Source: JAXLYX01 sp046351215 (lineage in GTDB: Bacteria > Myxococcota_A > Polyangia > Polyangiales > Houyiibacteriaceae). From it: DNA of 64,000 nucleotides. How positions within the stretch are numbered: the stretch's first letter is position 1; every line of letters begins with the position of its first letter. The DNA lies in assembly GCA_046351215.1 (NCBI GenBank), contig JAXLYX010000006.1, positions 558,001 to 622,000 on the forward strand, in the 5' to 3' direction. Below are positions 1 to 7,958 of the stretch, one piece after another. A program made the position numbers and the translations under genes. The notes under the pieces are model-generated. The model saw only the letters and a list, made by a program, of their open reading frames with translations, was not told where the DNA came from and searched no databases.

Positions 1-230
1 TCGTCTCCGTCGAGATCGCGGCGAAGAAGGCCGGCGCCGAGGCGCAGGGCAGCGTGCTCGCCTCGGACGCCTTCTTCCCCTTCGCCGACGGCGTCGAGGC
101 GGCGGTCGGCGCCGGCGCGACGGCGATCGTGCAGCCGGGCGGCTCGGTGCGTGACGAGGAGGTCATCGCGGCCGCCGACAAGGCGGGCGTCGCGATGATC
201 TTCACGGGCGTGCGCCACTTCCGGCACTGA
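1..230 (+). CDS. purH: PurH, C-terminal fragment (AICAR transformylase / IMP cyclohydrolase)
   Basis: Only the last 75 codons lie in the window, in the frame that begins at base 3. PurH performs the last two steps of de novo IMP synthesis: formylation of AICAR with 10-formyl-THF, then ring closure of FAICAR. The visible part is the end of the transformylase domain. It carries the family strings ASDAFFPFADG and GGSVRDEEV and ends in the typical TGVRHFRH tail. purD starts 45 bases downstream on the same strand, so the two probably share a transcript. Nothing can be said about the N-terminal cyclohydrolase half. Confidence 0.95.
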   Translation, partial: VSVEIAAKKAGAEAQGSVLASDAFFPFADGVEAAVGAGATAIVQPGGSVRDEEVIAAADKAGVAMIFTGVRHFRH

Positions 231-275
231 GCCACGGTTTCTGCGAGGCCGCGCGGCCCCACGGAGGAGCGGATC

Positions 276-1544
276 ATGAAGGTTCTCGTCGTCGGCAGCG
301 GAGCGCGCGAACACTCGCTCGTCTGGAAGATCGCCCAGGATCCGGGCGTCACCGTGATCGCGGCGCCAGGCAACGCGGGCATCGCCGAGATCGCGAGGAC
401 GTTCCCCGTGGACGTCGAGGATCCCGCGGCGATCGTGGCGCTCGCCCAGCAGGAGGGCGCCGACTTCGTCGTCGTCGGCCCGGAGGCGCCCCTCGTCGCG
501 GGCGCCGTCGACGCGCTCCGTGCGGTCGGCATCGAGGCGTTCGGAGCCTCGAAGGCCGCGGCCCGCCTCGAGGGCTCGAAGGCCTTCTCGAAGGAATTCA
601 TGGCGCGCCACGGCGTGCCGACGGCCGGCTTCCGCATCTTCACCGACGCCGACGAGGCCGAGGCGTACGTCCGCGCGGCCGGACGTCCGCTCGTCGTCAA
701 GGCCGACGGTCTCGCCGCGGGCAAGGGCGTCGTCGTGGCCACGAGCACCGAGGAGGCGGTCGAGGCGATCGACTCCATCATGCGCAAGAAGGCCTTCGGC
801 CCCGCGGGCGACAAGGTCGTCATCGAGGAGACGCTGCGCGGCCAGGAGGTCAGCTACCACGTCGTCTCGGACGGGAAGACCTACGTGCGCATGGCCCCCG
901 CGCAGGACCACAAGCGCGTCTTCGACGGGGACAAGGGCCCGAACACCGGCGGCATGGGCGCCTATTCGCCTCCGCCCGTCTTCACCGCCGAGGTCGAGGA
1001 GAAGGTCCTCGCCCGCGTCGTCGAGCCGACCCTCCGTGGCATGGCGAGCGAAGGAACGCCGTTCCAGGGCGCGCTCTTCGTCGGCCTGATGATCGAGAAC
1101 GGCGAGCCGATGGTGCTCGAGTACAACACGCGCTTCGGCGATCCCGAGTGCGAGTCGATCATGACGCGCTGGAAGGGCTCCGTGCTCCCGCTCTTGCAGG
1201 GGGCCGTGCGCGGCACCCTCGATGCCGTGACGCCCGTGTGGGAGGCGCCCGCCTCGCTCTGCGTCGTCCTCGCGGCCGGCGGCTATCCCGGCACCATCGA
1301 GAAGGGCCGGGAGATCACCGGCCTCGACGAGGCCGCGAAGGTGCCGAACGTGACCGTCTTCCACGCGGGCACCGCGAAGAAGGACGGGAAGTTCGTCACC
1401 TCCGGCGGGCGCGTGCTGACGATCACCGCGATCGGCGCGGACGTCGACGAGGCCGCCGAGCGCGCCTATCGCGTCGTCGATCTCGTGGGCTTCGAGAACC
1501 GTCAGGTGCGCCGCGACATCGGCCACCACGCGCGCAAGCGCTGA
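276..1544 (+). CDS. purD: Phosphoribosylamine-glycine ligase PurD
   Basis: 422 residues, the usual length for PurD (GAR synthetase), a cytosolic ATP-grasp ligase that joins phosphoribosylamine and glycine with ATP in the second step of purine synthesis. The N-terminal motif GSGAREHSL is at residues 7-15, GPEAPLVAG near 68-76, the ATP-grasp loop LAAGKGVVV near 146-154, NTGGMGAYSP near 223-232 and the metal-binding string YNTRFGDPE near 283-291. The ATG at 276 follows a good GGAGGAG ribosome site. It sits directly behind purH, while purF lies 17 kb away on the other strand, so purine genes are only partly clustered here. Confidence 0.97.
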   Translation: MKVLVVGSGAREHSLVWKIAQDPGVTVIAAPGNAGIAEIARTFPVDVEDPAAIVALAQQEGADFVVVGPEAPLVAGAVDALRAVGIEAFGASKAAARLEGSKAFSKEFMARHGVPTAGFRIFTDADEAEAYVRAAGRPLVVKADGLAAGKGVVVATSTEEAVEAIDSIMRKKAFGPAGDKVVIEETLRGQEVSYHVVSDGKTYVRMAPAQDHKRVFDGDKGPNTGGMGAYSPPPVFTAEVEEKVLARVVEPTLRGMASEGTPFQGALFVGLMIENGEPMVLEYNTRFGDPECESIMTRWKGSVLPLLQGAVRGTLDAVTPVWEAPASLCVVLAAGGYPGTIEKGREITGLDEAAKVPNVTVFHAGTAKKDGKFVTSGGRVLTITAIGADVDEAAERAYRVVDLVGFENRQVRRDIGHHARKR

Positions 1545-1618
1545 GCCGCGTCCTCCGGCCGCCGCCTCCGGGTGTTTCGGCCCGCGCTTCCCCGAGGGCG
1601 TGTTACAAGAGGGGGCCG

Positions 1619-3223
1619 ATGGACGAAGCCGTCTCCATCCTCGACGTCCTCCCCGATCCGACGCTGCTCGTCTCGAACGGCCGTATCGAGCGCGCGAACG
1701 AGGCCGCTGCGAGGCTGCTCGGGCGCGGCGCAGGCGAGCTCCGCGGCATCACGTTCGTGGAGCTCTTCGAGCCCCGCTCCGCCGAGCGGCTCGGGCACGT
1801 GCTCGAGAGCGCGCCGGAGCTCTCGCCCTCGGAGATCAAGGTCCACCTCCTCGGCCCGGCGGGCCGCTCGGAGCGGATGGCCCACCTCGGTCGCCTCGGG
1901 GATGGGCGCTTCGTCGTCAGCCTCCGCACGTTCGGCCCCACCTCGCGCCTGGACGAGCTCGTGCTCGAGCTCTCCCGCGTGGGCCTCGAGGGGGGCGGCG
2001 ACGCCCTCCACGACATCGAGACCCTGCTCTCGGCGGCGCGACCGATCTTCGAGTCGCTCGGCTGGCTCCTCGTGATCTTCGAGGTCCAGGACAAGGGCGT
2101 CCTCGTCCGCGAGGTCTTCTGGCCGAGGCGGATGAAGGCGCGCGTGGAGGGCGAGCTCCCGGGGCGACGCCTCATCGGTCGATCGCTGCCGTTCGAAGCG
2201 CTCGGGGGCGTCTGGCCCACGCTCCGCTCCGGCAAGGTGGCGATGGTCGGCGAAGAGGACAGCGCGACCGAGGCGCGACGCTTCCTCTCGAGCATCGATC
2301 TCGAAGAGCAGGACCGCGCGCGCTACGCGGCCCTCATCCAGGGCCAGAAATGGCTGCGCGGCGCGTGGGCCCCGGCGGTCGTCGAGGGGCGCACCGCGTA
2401 TCTGGTCGCGGCGATCGACTCGGAGCTCTCGCCCTCGGACCTCGCGGCGGTGCGACTCTTCGCGGATCAGATCGCAGGCACGGTCACGATGAACCGCCTC
2501 CAGCAGGCGATGGTCGAGAAGCAGCGCGGCGCGGCGCTCGGCCAGATGTCGACGCTGCTCGCCCACGAGGTCCGCAACCCCCTCGCCATCCTCTTCCAGG
2601 CCGCCCGCCAGATCCGCCGCCGGGTCGGCGAGAAGGTCAGCGTCGGGGACCTCCTCGACATCCTCGAGGAGGAGGCCGAGCGCCTGAACCGCCTCGTCGA
2701 CGACCTCGTGTCGTTCGCGGGGCCCATCCGGCCGAGGCTCGAGGCCGTGGCCCTCTCCACGCTCGTGCAGCTCGTGGTCGAGGGGCTCGCCTACGATCCG
2801 GCGAAGGTCGCGCTCACGGTGAACGTCTCCGACGAGCTCCCGGCGCTGCTCGCGGATCCGGTGCTGCTCCGGAAGGCCATCGCGCACCTCCTCGGGAACG
2901 CGATCTCCCACGTCGAGCGCGGGGGGAGGGTCACGGTCACGGCGGAAGCCGAAGGGCCGCTCTGGGTCGTCCTCCGCGTCGCCGACGACGGAGAGGCGAT
3001 CCCCGAGGACGTCCGCGGCCGCATCTTCGAGCCCTTCTTCACCACGAAGGCCCGGGGCAGCGGGCTCGGCCTCGCCGTGGTCCGGCGCATCGTCGAGGAG
3101 CTCGGCGGGGCGGTGGAGGTCGAGCCGAGGGAGCGCGGAAAGAGCTTCCGGCTCCGGATGCCCGCCTTCCTCGTGGCGTCGGTCCCGACCGGTGGGGGAG
3201 CCTCCGGGGCGGGCGTCGGCTGA
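1619..3223 (+). CDS. PAS-domain sensor histidine kinase
   Basis: 534 residues, no membrane segment, so probably a cytosolic sensor. Residues about 5-110 look like a PAS domain. Residues about 125-300 look like a GAF-type sensor region, which is inferred from position and pattern rather than a clear motif. The kinase core is plain: H-box LLAHEVRNPLA with His316, N-box with Asn427 (LLGNAISH), G1 box VADDGEAIP near 455 and G2 box GSGLGL near 480. FEPFFTTK is the F box. The start is the ATG at 1619; the frame stays open further upstream only as a shadow of purD. No response regulator is adjacent, so it is an orphan kinase. The ligand is unknown. Confidence 0.9.
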   Translation: MDEAVSILDVLPDPTLLVSNGRIERANEAAARLLGRGAGELRGITFVELFEPRSAERLGHVLESAPELSPSEIKVHLLGPAGRSERMAHLGRLGDGRFVVSLRTFGPTSRLDELVLELSRVGLEGGGDALHDIETLLSAARPIFESLGWLLVIFEVQDKGVLVREVFWPRRMKARVEGELPGRRLIGRSLPFEALGGVWPTLRSGKVAMVGEEDSATEARRFLSSIDLEEQDRARYAALIQGQKWLRGAWAPAVVEGRTAYLVAAIDSELSPSDLAAVRLFADQIAGTVTMNRLQQAMVEKQRGAALGQMSTLLAHEVRNPLAILFQAARQIRRRVGEKVSVGDLLDILEEEAERLNRLVDDLVSFAGPIRPRLEAVALSTLVQLVVEGLAYDPAKVALTVNVSDELPALLADPVLLRKAIAHLLGNAISHVERGGRVTVTAEAEGPLWVVLRVADDGEAIPEDVRGRIFEPFFTTKARGSGLGLAVVRRIVEELGGAVEVEPRERGKSFRLRMPAFLVASVPTGGGASGAGVG

Positions 3224-3228
3224 GGTCC

Positions 3229-3261
3229 GAAGGCCCCGTCTGGCCCCGCATTCGGGCCTTC
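3229..3261 (+). terminator. Stem-loop after the histidine kinase gene
   Basis: Perfect 8-base inverted repeat GAAGGCCC / GGGCCTTC with a 17-base loop, starting five bases after the stop codon. A TTTT run comes only 11 bases after the stem, so it is a weak intrinsic terminator at best. It precedes a good promoter for the next gene. Confidence 0.4.
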
Positions 3262-3274
3262 CCGCGGATCGATT

Positions 3275-3304
3275 TTGACGGCGGACCCTCGTCTGCGATA
3301 CGAA
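3275..3304 (+). promoter_or_regulatory. Sigma-70-like promoter, TTGACG -N18- TACGAA
   Basis: The -35 box TTGACG is at 3275-3280 and the -10 box TACGAA(T) at 3299-3304. This is nearly the same pair as the rplM promoter at 56278 (TTGACA, 17 bases, TACGAAT). The transcript would have a leader of about 12-15 bases carrying GGAGGA before the ATG at 3324. The match suggests the small downstream gene is well expressed. Confidence 0.55.
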
Positions 3305-3323
3305 TTCCCGTCCCGGAGGACCC

Positions 3324-3587
3324 ATGGCGCTGATCGAGACCGAGGAAGCTGCACGCCGTCTGGCTCGTGCCATCGCGAGCGATCTCTCGCTCTACAACGA
3401 GGAGAAGATCGTCGAGGGGATCACGAACGACACGCTCTTCTCGGTCCTCGCCGACGAGATCGAGGAGGGGCGGGCGCTCTTCAAGAGCCGCGTCGCACCG
3501 GAGCTGTTCGGGAAGAACTTCTACGATCGGGCGATCATCGACATCCTCGTTCGCTCCAAGGGACACGTCCAATCCAAGCTCTGGTGA
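3324..3587 (+). CDS. Small conserved-looking cytosolic protein of unknown function
   Basis: 87 residues, which I do not recognise. It starts MALIETEEAARRLAR, is rich in alternating acidic and hydrophobic residues, and has no signal peptide, membrane helix or cysteine. It is predicted to be mostly helical with a basic C-terminal end (RSKGHVQSKLW). Evidence that it is real: a GGAGGA ribosome site at the right distance, a good -35/-10 pair just upstream, and normal codon use. It stands alone between a kinase and a pair of membrane proteins. Strong signals on a tiny gene suggest a housekeeping or regulatory role, but no function can be assigned. Confidence 0.75.
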   Translation: MALIETEEAARRLARAIASDLSLYNEEKIVEGITNDTLFSVLADEIEEGRALFKSRVAPELFGKNFYDRAIIDILVRSKGHVQSKLW

Positions 3588-3705
3588 TCGCGTCCGCGAT
3601 GCGTGGTCGTTCACGACGTCGGCTCGCGCGGGCGCGCTCGCTCCTCGCGCCGCGGGCGGTGGCGCGTATGTGACCTCCGAGGGCGCGTGGCGTCCGGGGG
3701 GTCGC

Positions 3706-4089
3706 ATGGAGATGTTGCGGGAAGGTGGGTTCTTCGCCTGGCTTTCGCTCGCGTCGGCGTTCGTCGGGGTCGTGCTGGCGGTCTTGCAGCTGGTCGTCGC
3801 GAAGCGGTTCGACCTCGTGCCGATGGTCGTGGGTGGGGTCGGGGCGACTGTCCTCCTCGGCTCCTTGGCCTTCGTGTCGGGGATCCGGACGGGGGCCGGG
3901 GCCGCGGGCGGGGCCGATCCGGCGTCGGCGGCGTACCTGATGGCCGTGGGCGTGAGCGAGGCGCTGAACGGCGCGATGCTGGCGTTCCTCGGTGCCATCG
4001 TGCAGGCGATGGTCGCGTCGGTCGCCGTGCTGGTGCGTCGTGTCGCGGCGCGACGGGCCGCGGCGGCGACCGGGGGAGGTGCCTCGTGA
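3706..4089 (+). CDS. Three-helix membrane protein, MotA/TolQ-like half, first of a tandem pair
   Basis: 127 residues with three likely membrane helices at about 9-31, 38-60 and 86-109, then a short arginine-rich tail. It overlaps the next gene by four bases (GTGA), so the two are translationally coupled. The two proteins resemble each other: a helix ending in LAVLQLVVAK, a glycine/proline-broken second helix, and VGVSEALNGAML before the third. The pattern recalls the C-terminal transmembrane part of MotA/TolQ/ExbB-type channels but lacks their cytoplasmic loop, so the family link is weak inference. The ATG at 3706 is chosen because upstream codons look non-coding; no clear ribosome site is seen. 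Confidence 0.65.
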   Translation: MEMLREGGFFAWLSLASAFVGVVLAVLQLVVAKRFDLVPMVVGGVGATVLLGSLAFVSGIRTGAGAAGGADPASAAYLMAVGVSEALNGAMLAFLGAIVQAMVASVAVLVRRVAARRAAAATGGGAS

Positions 4090-4457
4090 TCGACGTCGGC
4101 TCGCTCTTCGAGGAGGCCGGGATCTCCGGGCTCGTCGTCGTCGCCTTCGCGGCGTTCGGGCTCTTCCTCGCCGTCGTCCAGCTCGCCCTGGCGAAGGTCG
4201 TCGAGCTCGGGCCCGTAGTGATCGCGTCGGTCCCCATCACCCTGCTCGCGGGGGCGCTCGGGACGCTGCGCGAGCTCTCCCGCGCGTTCTCCGCGCTCGC
4301 CATGGTCGAGCCGGACCTCAAGCTCCGGTTGGCCGCCGTGGGCACGGCGGAAGCGCTCGCGCCGCTGGTGATCGCGCTCGTCGCCGGGCTCGTGCAGCTC
4401 TTCTTCGTCTCCGTCGCGCTCACCGTTCGCGCGAACGTGTCCAGGCGTCCTGGCTGA
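4086..4457 (+). CDS. Three-helix membrane protein, second of the tandem pair
   Basis: 123 residues from a GTG that overlaps the stop of the previous gene. Predicted helices at about 14-36, 41-62 and 85-113. Similar to its neighbour across its length: LAVVQLALAKVVELGPVV here against LAVLQLVVAKRFDLVPMV there, and AAVGTAEALAPLVIAL against MAVGVSEALNGAMLAF. Tandem duplication with coupled translation suggests the products form a hetero-oligomer in the inner membrane. It ends one base before the convergent rluD gene. No function can be named. Confidence 0.7.
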   Translation: MIDVGSLFEEAGISGLVVVAFAAFGLFLAVVQLALAKVVELGPVVIASVPITLLAGALGTLRELSRAFSALAMVEPDLKLRLAAVGTAEALAPLVIALVAGLVQLFFVSVALTVRANVSRRPG

Positions 4458-5441
4458 TCACGCGCCCGAGACCGCGGCCCAGGCCCTCTCGAAGTCGGCC
4501 GGGGGCGGGGTCTCGAAGCGGAGCGGCTCGCCCGTGATCGGATGGCGGAAACCGAGCACGCCGGCGTGGAGCGCCTGGCGTCCGAGCTCGGCCCCGGCCT
4601 TCCGGACGAGGGGGTCTGCGACGGAGCCGCCGTAGACGGGATCGCCGAGCAGGGGGAAGCCGTGCTCGGCGAGGTGCACGCGGATCTGATGCGTGCGTCC
4701 GGTCTCGAGGCGGCAGGCGACGAGCGACACGCCGCGACCTCGGGCGAGGGTGCGGACGTGCGTGACCGCTCGCCGACCGTAGGCGACGCGGCAGGTGAAG
4801 CGCTTCCGATCCGTCGGATGCCGGTGGTGGAAGGTGTCGTACGTGATCGCGTCGGGGGGCGTGCCGACGCAGATGGCGCGGTAGATGCGCTCGAGGTCGT
4901 GCGCCTGGAACATCGCGACGAGCTTCTCGTGCGTCTCGGGCGTCTTCGCGACGACCATCACGCCGCTCGTGTCCTTGTCGAGACGGTGCACGATGCCCGG
5001 ACGCACCGCTTCGCCGCCCTCGAGGTGCGTGTGGTGCAGGAGCGCATTGACCAACGTGCCGCGCGAATGGCCGGGCGCCGGATGCACGACCATCCCGGCG
5101 GGCTTGTCGATCACGAGCAGGTGCGCGTCCTCGAAGAGGATCACGAGCGGGATCGCCTCCGGCACGGCGTCGTAGGCGGGTGGCGGCGCCGGACGGATGC
5201 GCACGCGGGAATGCGCTCGCGCCTTCGTCTTGCGGTCGGCGACCGCGCCGTCCTGCGTGATCCGGCCTTCCGAGAGCCAGCGCTGGAGGGCGTTCCGCGA
5301 GGGGCCGAGGTCCTTCTCCGCGAGCACCTTGTCGAGGCGCAGCCCCGCTTCGGAAGGGAGGATCTCCGCCTCGATCGGCGCGAGCTCGTCGTCGTCGCCT
5401 TCCTCGAGGAGCTCGTTCTCGGGCTCCGCGGGGGCGCTCAC
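4458..5441 (-). CDS. rluD: Ribosomal large-subunit pseudouridine synthase, RluD type
   Basis: 327 residues, the usual RluD length. RluD converts three uridines of 23S rRNA helix 69 to pseudouridine. Residues about 28-85 form an S4-type RNA-binding domain. The catalytic motif HRLDKDTSG is present, with the catalytic Asp at about residue 155. VIDKPAGMVVHPAPGH and TGRTHQIRVHL are further family motifs. The start is a GTG at 5441 that overlaps the stop of the upstream DUF72 gene by four bases, which fixes it and implies coupled translation. The N-terminal 25 residues are very acidic. Exact rRNA targets are inferred from family. Confidence 0.92.
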   Translation of the reverse strand: MSAPAEPENELLEEGDDDELAPIEAEILPSEAGLRLDKVLAEKDLGPSRNALQRWLSEGRITQDGAVADRKTKARAHSRVRIRPAPPPAYDAVPEAIPLVILFEDAHLLVIDKPAGMVVHPAPGHSRGTLVNALLHHTHLEGGEAVRPGIVHRLDKDTSGVMVVAKTPETHEKLVAMFQAHDLERIYRAICVGTPPDAITYDTFHHRHPTDRKRFTCRVAYGRRAVTHVRTLARGRGVSLVACRLETGRTHQIRVHLAEHGFPLLGDPVYGGSVADPLVRKAGAELGRQALHAGVLGFRHPITGEPLRFETPPPADFERAWAAVSGA

Positions 5442-6103
5442 GGGCTCTTCTTCGCGGCGAGCCGCTTCACGAGCTGCTGCGCGTTGGCCTGCATGTCGAT
5501 GTTCCGGAACACGCAGAAGACCACCTTGGCCGTGAGCCCCTCGAGGTGCTCGGCGATCTTCTCGATCGAGGCCTCGTCGTAGCGCGAGCGGTGGCCGGCC
5601 GGCCCCGGCAGCCGGACGTACGCGATCGCCGTCCCGTCGGGGGTCTTGTCCTTGAGGGGGTCGTACGCCGCGAAGATCCGCGGGCCGGCCTCGAGCGCGT
5701 CGATCTGCTCCGGCTTCCAGCCGGGCAGGTCGAGCACGACCGGGCCGAGCTTCGCGGGCAGCGACTTCGCGAAGGCCTTCATGGTCTCCTTGGTCGCCTT
5801 CGTCGGCTTCCAGTCCTCCGGGGCCGTGAAGACGACGGCCTTCGCGTCGAGGCTGCCCGAGAGGGTCACGAGCCCCGCCGCGAGCTCCTTGAGCTCCGGA
5901 TTCTTCGCGGCGAATTGGAGCTCGGCGAAGCGCTTCGGCGCCAGGAAGCTGAAGCCGTAGCCCTTCGGCGATTCGCGCAGCCAGCGCCGCACCGTGCCCT
6001 CGCCGGGCAGGCCGAGCTCCGATTCGGAGATTTCCACGGCCGAGAACTCGCGGAAATAGCGGCTCACGGGGATGGGGAAACCCGAGCAGGCGACGAAACG
6101 CAT
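5438..6103 (-). CDS. DUF72-family TIM-barrel-like protein
   Basis: 221 residues, starting MRFVACSGFPIPVSRYF. DUF72 proteins (YecE-like) are cytosolic, resemble TIM-barrel enzymes and have no agreed reaction. Seen here: the N-terminal GFP..VSRYFREFSAVEI strand-loop typical of the family, FSFLAPKRFAE, and a C-terminal string with YVRLPGPAGHRSRYDE where the family has YxRLHG. The substitution of HG by PG in that motif is unusual. It is the first gene of an operon with rluD. A TATACT box lies eight bases before the ATG with no ribosome site, so the mRNA may be leaderless. Confidence 0.82.
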   Translation of the reverse strand: MRFVACSGFPIPVSRYFREFSAVEISESELGLPGEGTVRRWLRESPKGYGFSFLAPKRFAELQFAAKNPELKELAAGLVTLSGSLDAKAVVFTAPEDWKPTKATKETMKAFAKSLPAKLGPVVLDLPGWKPEQIDALEAGPRIFAAYDPLKDKTPDGTAIAYVRLPGPAGHRSRYDEASIEKIAEHLEGLTAKVVFCVFRNIDMQANAQQLVKRLAAKKSP

Positions 6104-6111
6104 GGCGCGGA

Positions 6112-6117
6112 AGTATA
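6112..6117 (-). promoter_or_regulatory. -10-like TATACT box, possible leaderless start
   Basis: On the minus strand TATACT is followed by eight bases and then the ATG of the DUF72 gene. There is no Shine-Dalgarno sequence in between. Confidence 0.5.
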
Positions 6118-6201
6118 CCCGGTTTTCGGTCCGGGGGACGCGGCGTCTCGGGGCCGGACCGGTCTCCGTCGAGAACTCCCCGGCTCGGGACCCGGCTCTG
6201 G

Positions 6202-6207
6202 TACCCT
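6202..6207 (+). promoter_or_regulatory. -10-like TACCCT box, six bases before GTG
   Basis: TACCCT, then GTCGCC, then the GTG start of the OmpA-type gene. Spacing of six places the expected transcription start at the start codon. No ribosome site is visible. Confidence 0.5.
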
Positions 6208-6213
6208 GTCGCC

Positions 6214-7917
6214 GTGCGTTCCGGTCGCTTGCTCGTCGCGTGGATCCTGGGGGTGGGGCTCGGCCTCGGCTTCGGGGCCCGAGCCCATGCGCAGGCGGAC
6301 TCGCGGGCGATGGATCTGCAGCTGTTCCAGCCGACGGCCGGCGCGGGCACGACCTTCCGCATCGACCGTCCCGAGGTCCTACGCCATCGGACGTACCTCC
6401 TCGGGCTCGCGACGAGCTTCGCCGGCGGCCTGCTCGAGCGGACATCGGATGGGAGCACCCAGGAGGTGGCGCCCTGGCGCTTCCAGAACGAGCTGCTCTT
6501 CGCGATCGGTCTCTTCGAGTGGATCCAGCTCGGCGTCGCGCTGCCCGTCACGTGGGAGAGCGTGGCCCGCGATCCCCTCGCCACGACCATCGAGACGCAT
6601 CGCGTGTTCGGCTTCTCCGATCCGCGGCTCACGGTGAAGGTGCCCATCGTCCGTGGCGATTTCTCGCTCGCGGGAGAGATGCTCGTCACGCTCCCGGCCA
6701 GCACCGGCAAGGACTTCCGCGGCAGCGACTACTGGCAGATGATCCCGTCGGTGATCGCCGCGTACCGCACGGGGGACGTCGTCGTCACGGGCCAGGTGGG
6801 CTACGCCCTGCGGAAGCGGGCCGCCCTCGGCAATCTCGAATGGGACGACGAGCTCCAGCTGACGGCGGGCGTGAGCTGGGCGTTCTCCGACTGGGCCTCG
6901 TTGATCGGCGAAGGCCAGTACCGCGTCGGCCTCGGCGGACGCTCGATCGCGCCGAACCAGAATCCCATGGAGCTCGACGCGGGCCTCCGCTTCGCGCCAC
7001 ATCGGCGCGTCACGGTGGACGTCGGCGGCGGCACCGGGCTGCTCGCGGGCTACGGCGCTCCGCTCTACCGAGCCTTCGCGATCCTCCGTTACACCAACGA
7101 GGACGAGCCCTGCGCCGAGGGACCCGAGGACTTCGACGGCTTCGAGGACGGCGACTTCTGCCTCGATCCGGACAACGACGCGGACCGCGTGCCGGACGCG
7201 CAGGATCTCTGCCCGAACGATCCGGAGACCGTCGACGAATTCGCCGACGACGACGGCTGTCCCGATCTCGACGACGACGCCGACGGCCTCCTCGATGCGC
7301 AGGATCGTTGCCCGCGCGAGTCCGAGGATCGCGACGACTTCGAGGACGACGACGGCTGCCCGGAGCCCGACAACGACGAGGACGGAGTGCTCGACGGGGT
7401 CGATTCGTGTCCGATGGAGCCCGAGGATCGCGACAACTTCCAGGACGAGGACGGCTGCCCGGAGCCCGGGCCGCGCCAGGCGGTGATCACCGTCACCGAC
7501 ACGCGCATCCTGATCTCCGAGCGCATCTACTTCGACTTCGGGACCGACGTGATCCGCTCCGTCAGCTTCCCGCTGCTCGATCAGGTCGCCGAGGTCGTCA
7601 TGGACCTCCCGCCGCGGCGCATGATCCGCGTCGAGGGCTACAGCGACTCGGTCGGCGTCGACGCCTACAACCTCGACCTCTCGTACCGACGGGCGCGTGC
7701 CGTGGTCGAGTACCTCGTCGCCAAGGGCGTGCCGGAGGCCCGCCTCTCGTACGTGGGCAACGGCGAGGCGAATCCGATCGCGCCGAACGACAGCCCCGAG
7801 GGCCGTGCGATGAATCGGCGCGTCGAGTTCACGATCCTGAATCCGGACGCGGCCACGCCGACGCCCACCGCTCCGCCGAACGCGCCACGCGGGCGCAACC
7901 GGCGCGGCGGTCGCTGA
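6214..7917 (+). CDS. OmpA-family outer-membrane protein with thrombospondin type-3 repeats
   Basis: 567 residues. A signal peptide ends near residue 26 (ARAHAQA). Residues about 30-300 look like an outer-membrane beta-barrel with alternating aromatic and polar strands. Residues about 316-418 hold four to five Asp-rich thrombospondin type-3 repeats of the DxDxDGxxDxxDxCP kind, each with a cysteine, expected to bind calcium as a stiff periplasmic stalk. Residues about 436-545 are an OmpA C-terminal domain (YFDFGTDVI, EGYSDSVG, LSYRRARAVVEYL, NRRVEF) that grips peptidoglycan. The start is a GTG after a -10-like box. It probably anchors the outer membrane to the wall; a solute role for the barrel is unknown. 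Confidence 0.92.
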   Translation: MRSGRLLVAWILGVGLGLGFGARAHAQADSRAMDLQLFQPTAGAGTTFRIDRPEVLRHRTYLLGLATSFAGGLLERTSDGSTQEVAPWRFQNELLFAIGLFEWIQLGVALPVTWESVARDPLATTIETHRVFGFSDPRLTVKVPIVRGDFSLAGEMLVTLPASTGKDFRGSDYWQMIPSVIAAYRTGDVVVTGQVGYALRKRAALGNLEWDDELQLTAGVSWAFSDWASLIGEGQYRVGLGGRSIAPNQNPMELDAGLRFAPHRRVTVDVGGGTGLLAGYGAPLYRAFAILRYTNEDEPCAEGPEDFDGFEDGDFCLDPDNDADRVPDAQDLCPNDPETVDEFADDDGCPDLDDDADGLLDAQDRCPRESEDRDDFEDDDGCPEPDNDEDGVLDGVDSCPMEPEDRDNFQDEDGCPEPGPRQAVITVTDTRILISERIYFDFGTDVIRSVSFPLLDQVAEVVMDLPPRRMIRVEGYSDSVGVDAYNLDLSYRRARAVVEYLVAKGVPEARLSYVGNGEANPIAPNDSPEGRAMNRRVEFTILNPDAATPTPTAPPNAPRGRNRRGGR

Positions 7918-7929
7918 GCCCCTCGTGCG

Positions 7930-7952
7930 CCGCGCGCCGGTTGCGCGCGCGG
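7930..7952. terminator. GC-rich hairpin between convergent genes
   Basis: CCGCGCGC and GCGCGCGG face each other across a seven-base loop, in the 41-base gap between the OmpA-type gene and the convergent lipoprotein gene. It could end transcription from both sides, though there is no T-run. Confidence 0.45.
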
Positions 7953-7958
7953 TAGCTC

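Noticed and set aside
1148..1618. N-terminal extension of the histidine kinase by 157 codons
   Set aside because: It overlaps purD out of frame and reads as Arg-rich shadow; the PAS domain starts just after the ATG at 1619.
7160..7470. Asp-rich repeats of the OmpA-type protein as EF-hands or dockerin
   Set aside because: Spacing and the Cys-Pro after each unit fit thrombospondin type-3 repeats better.
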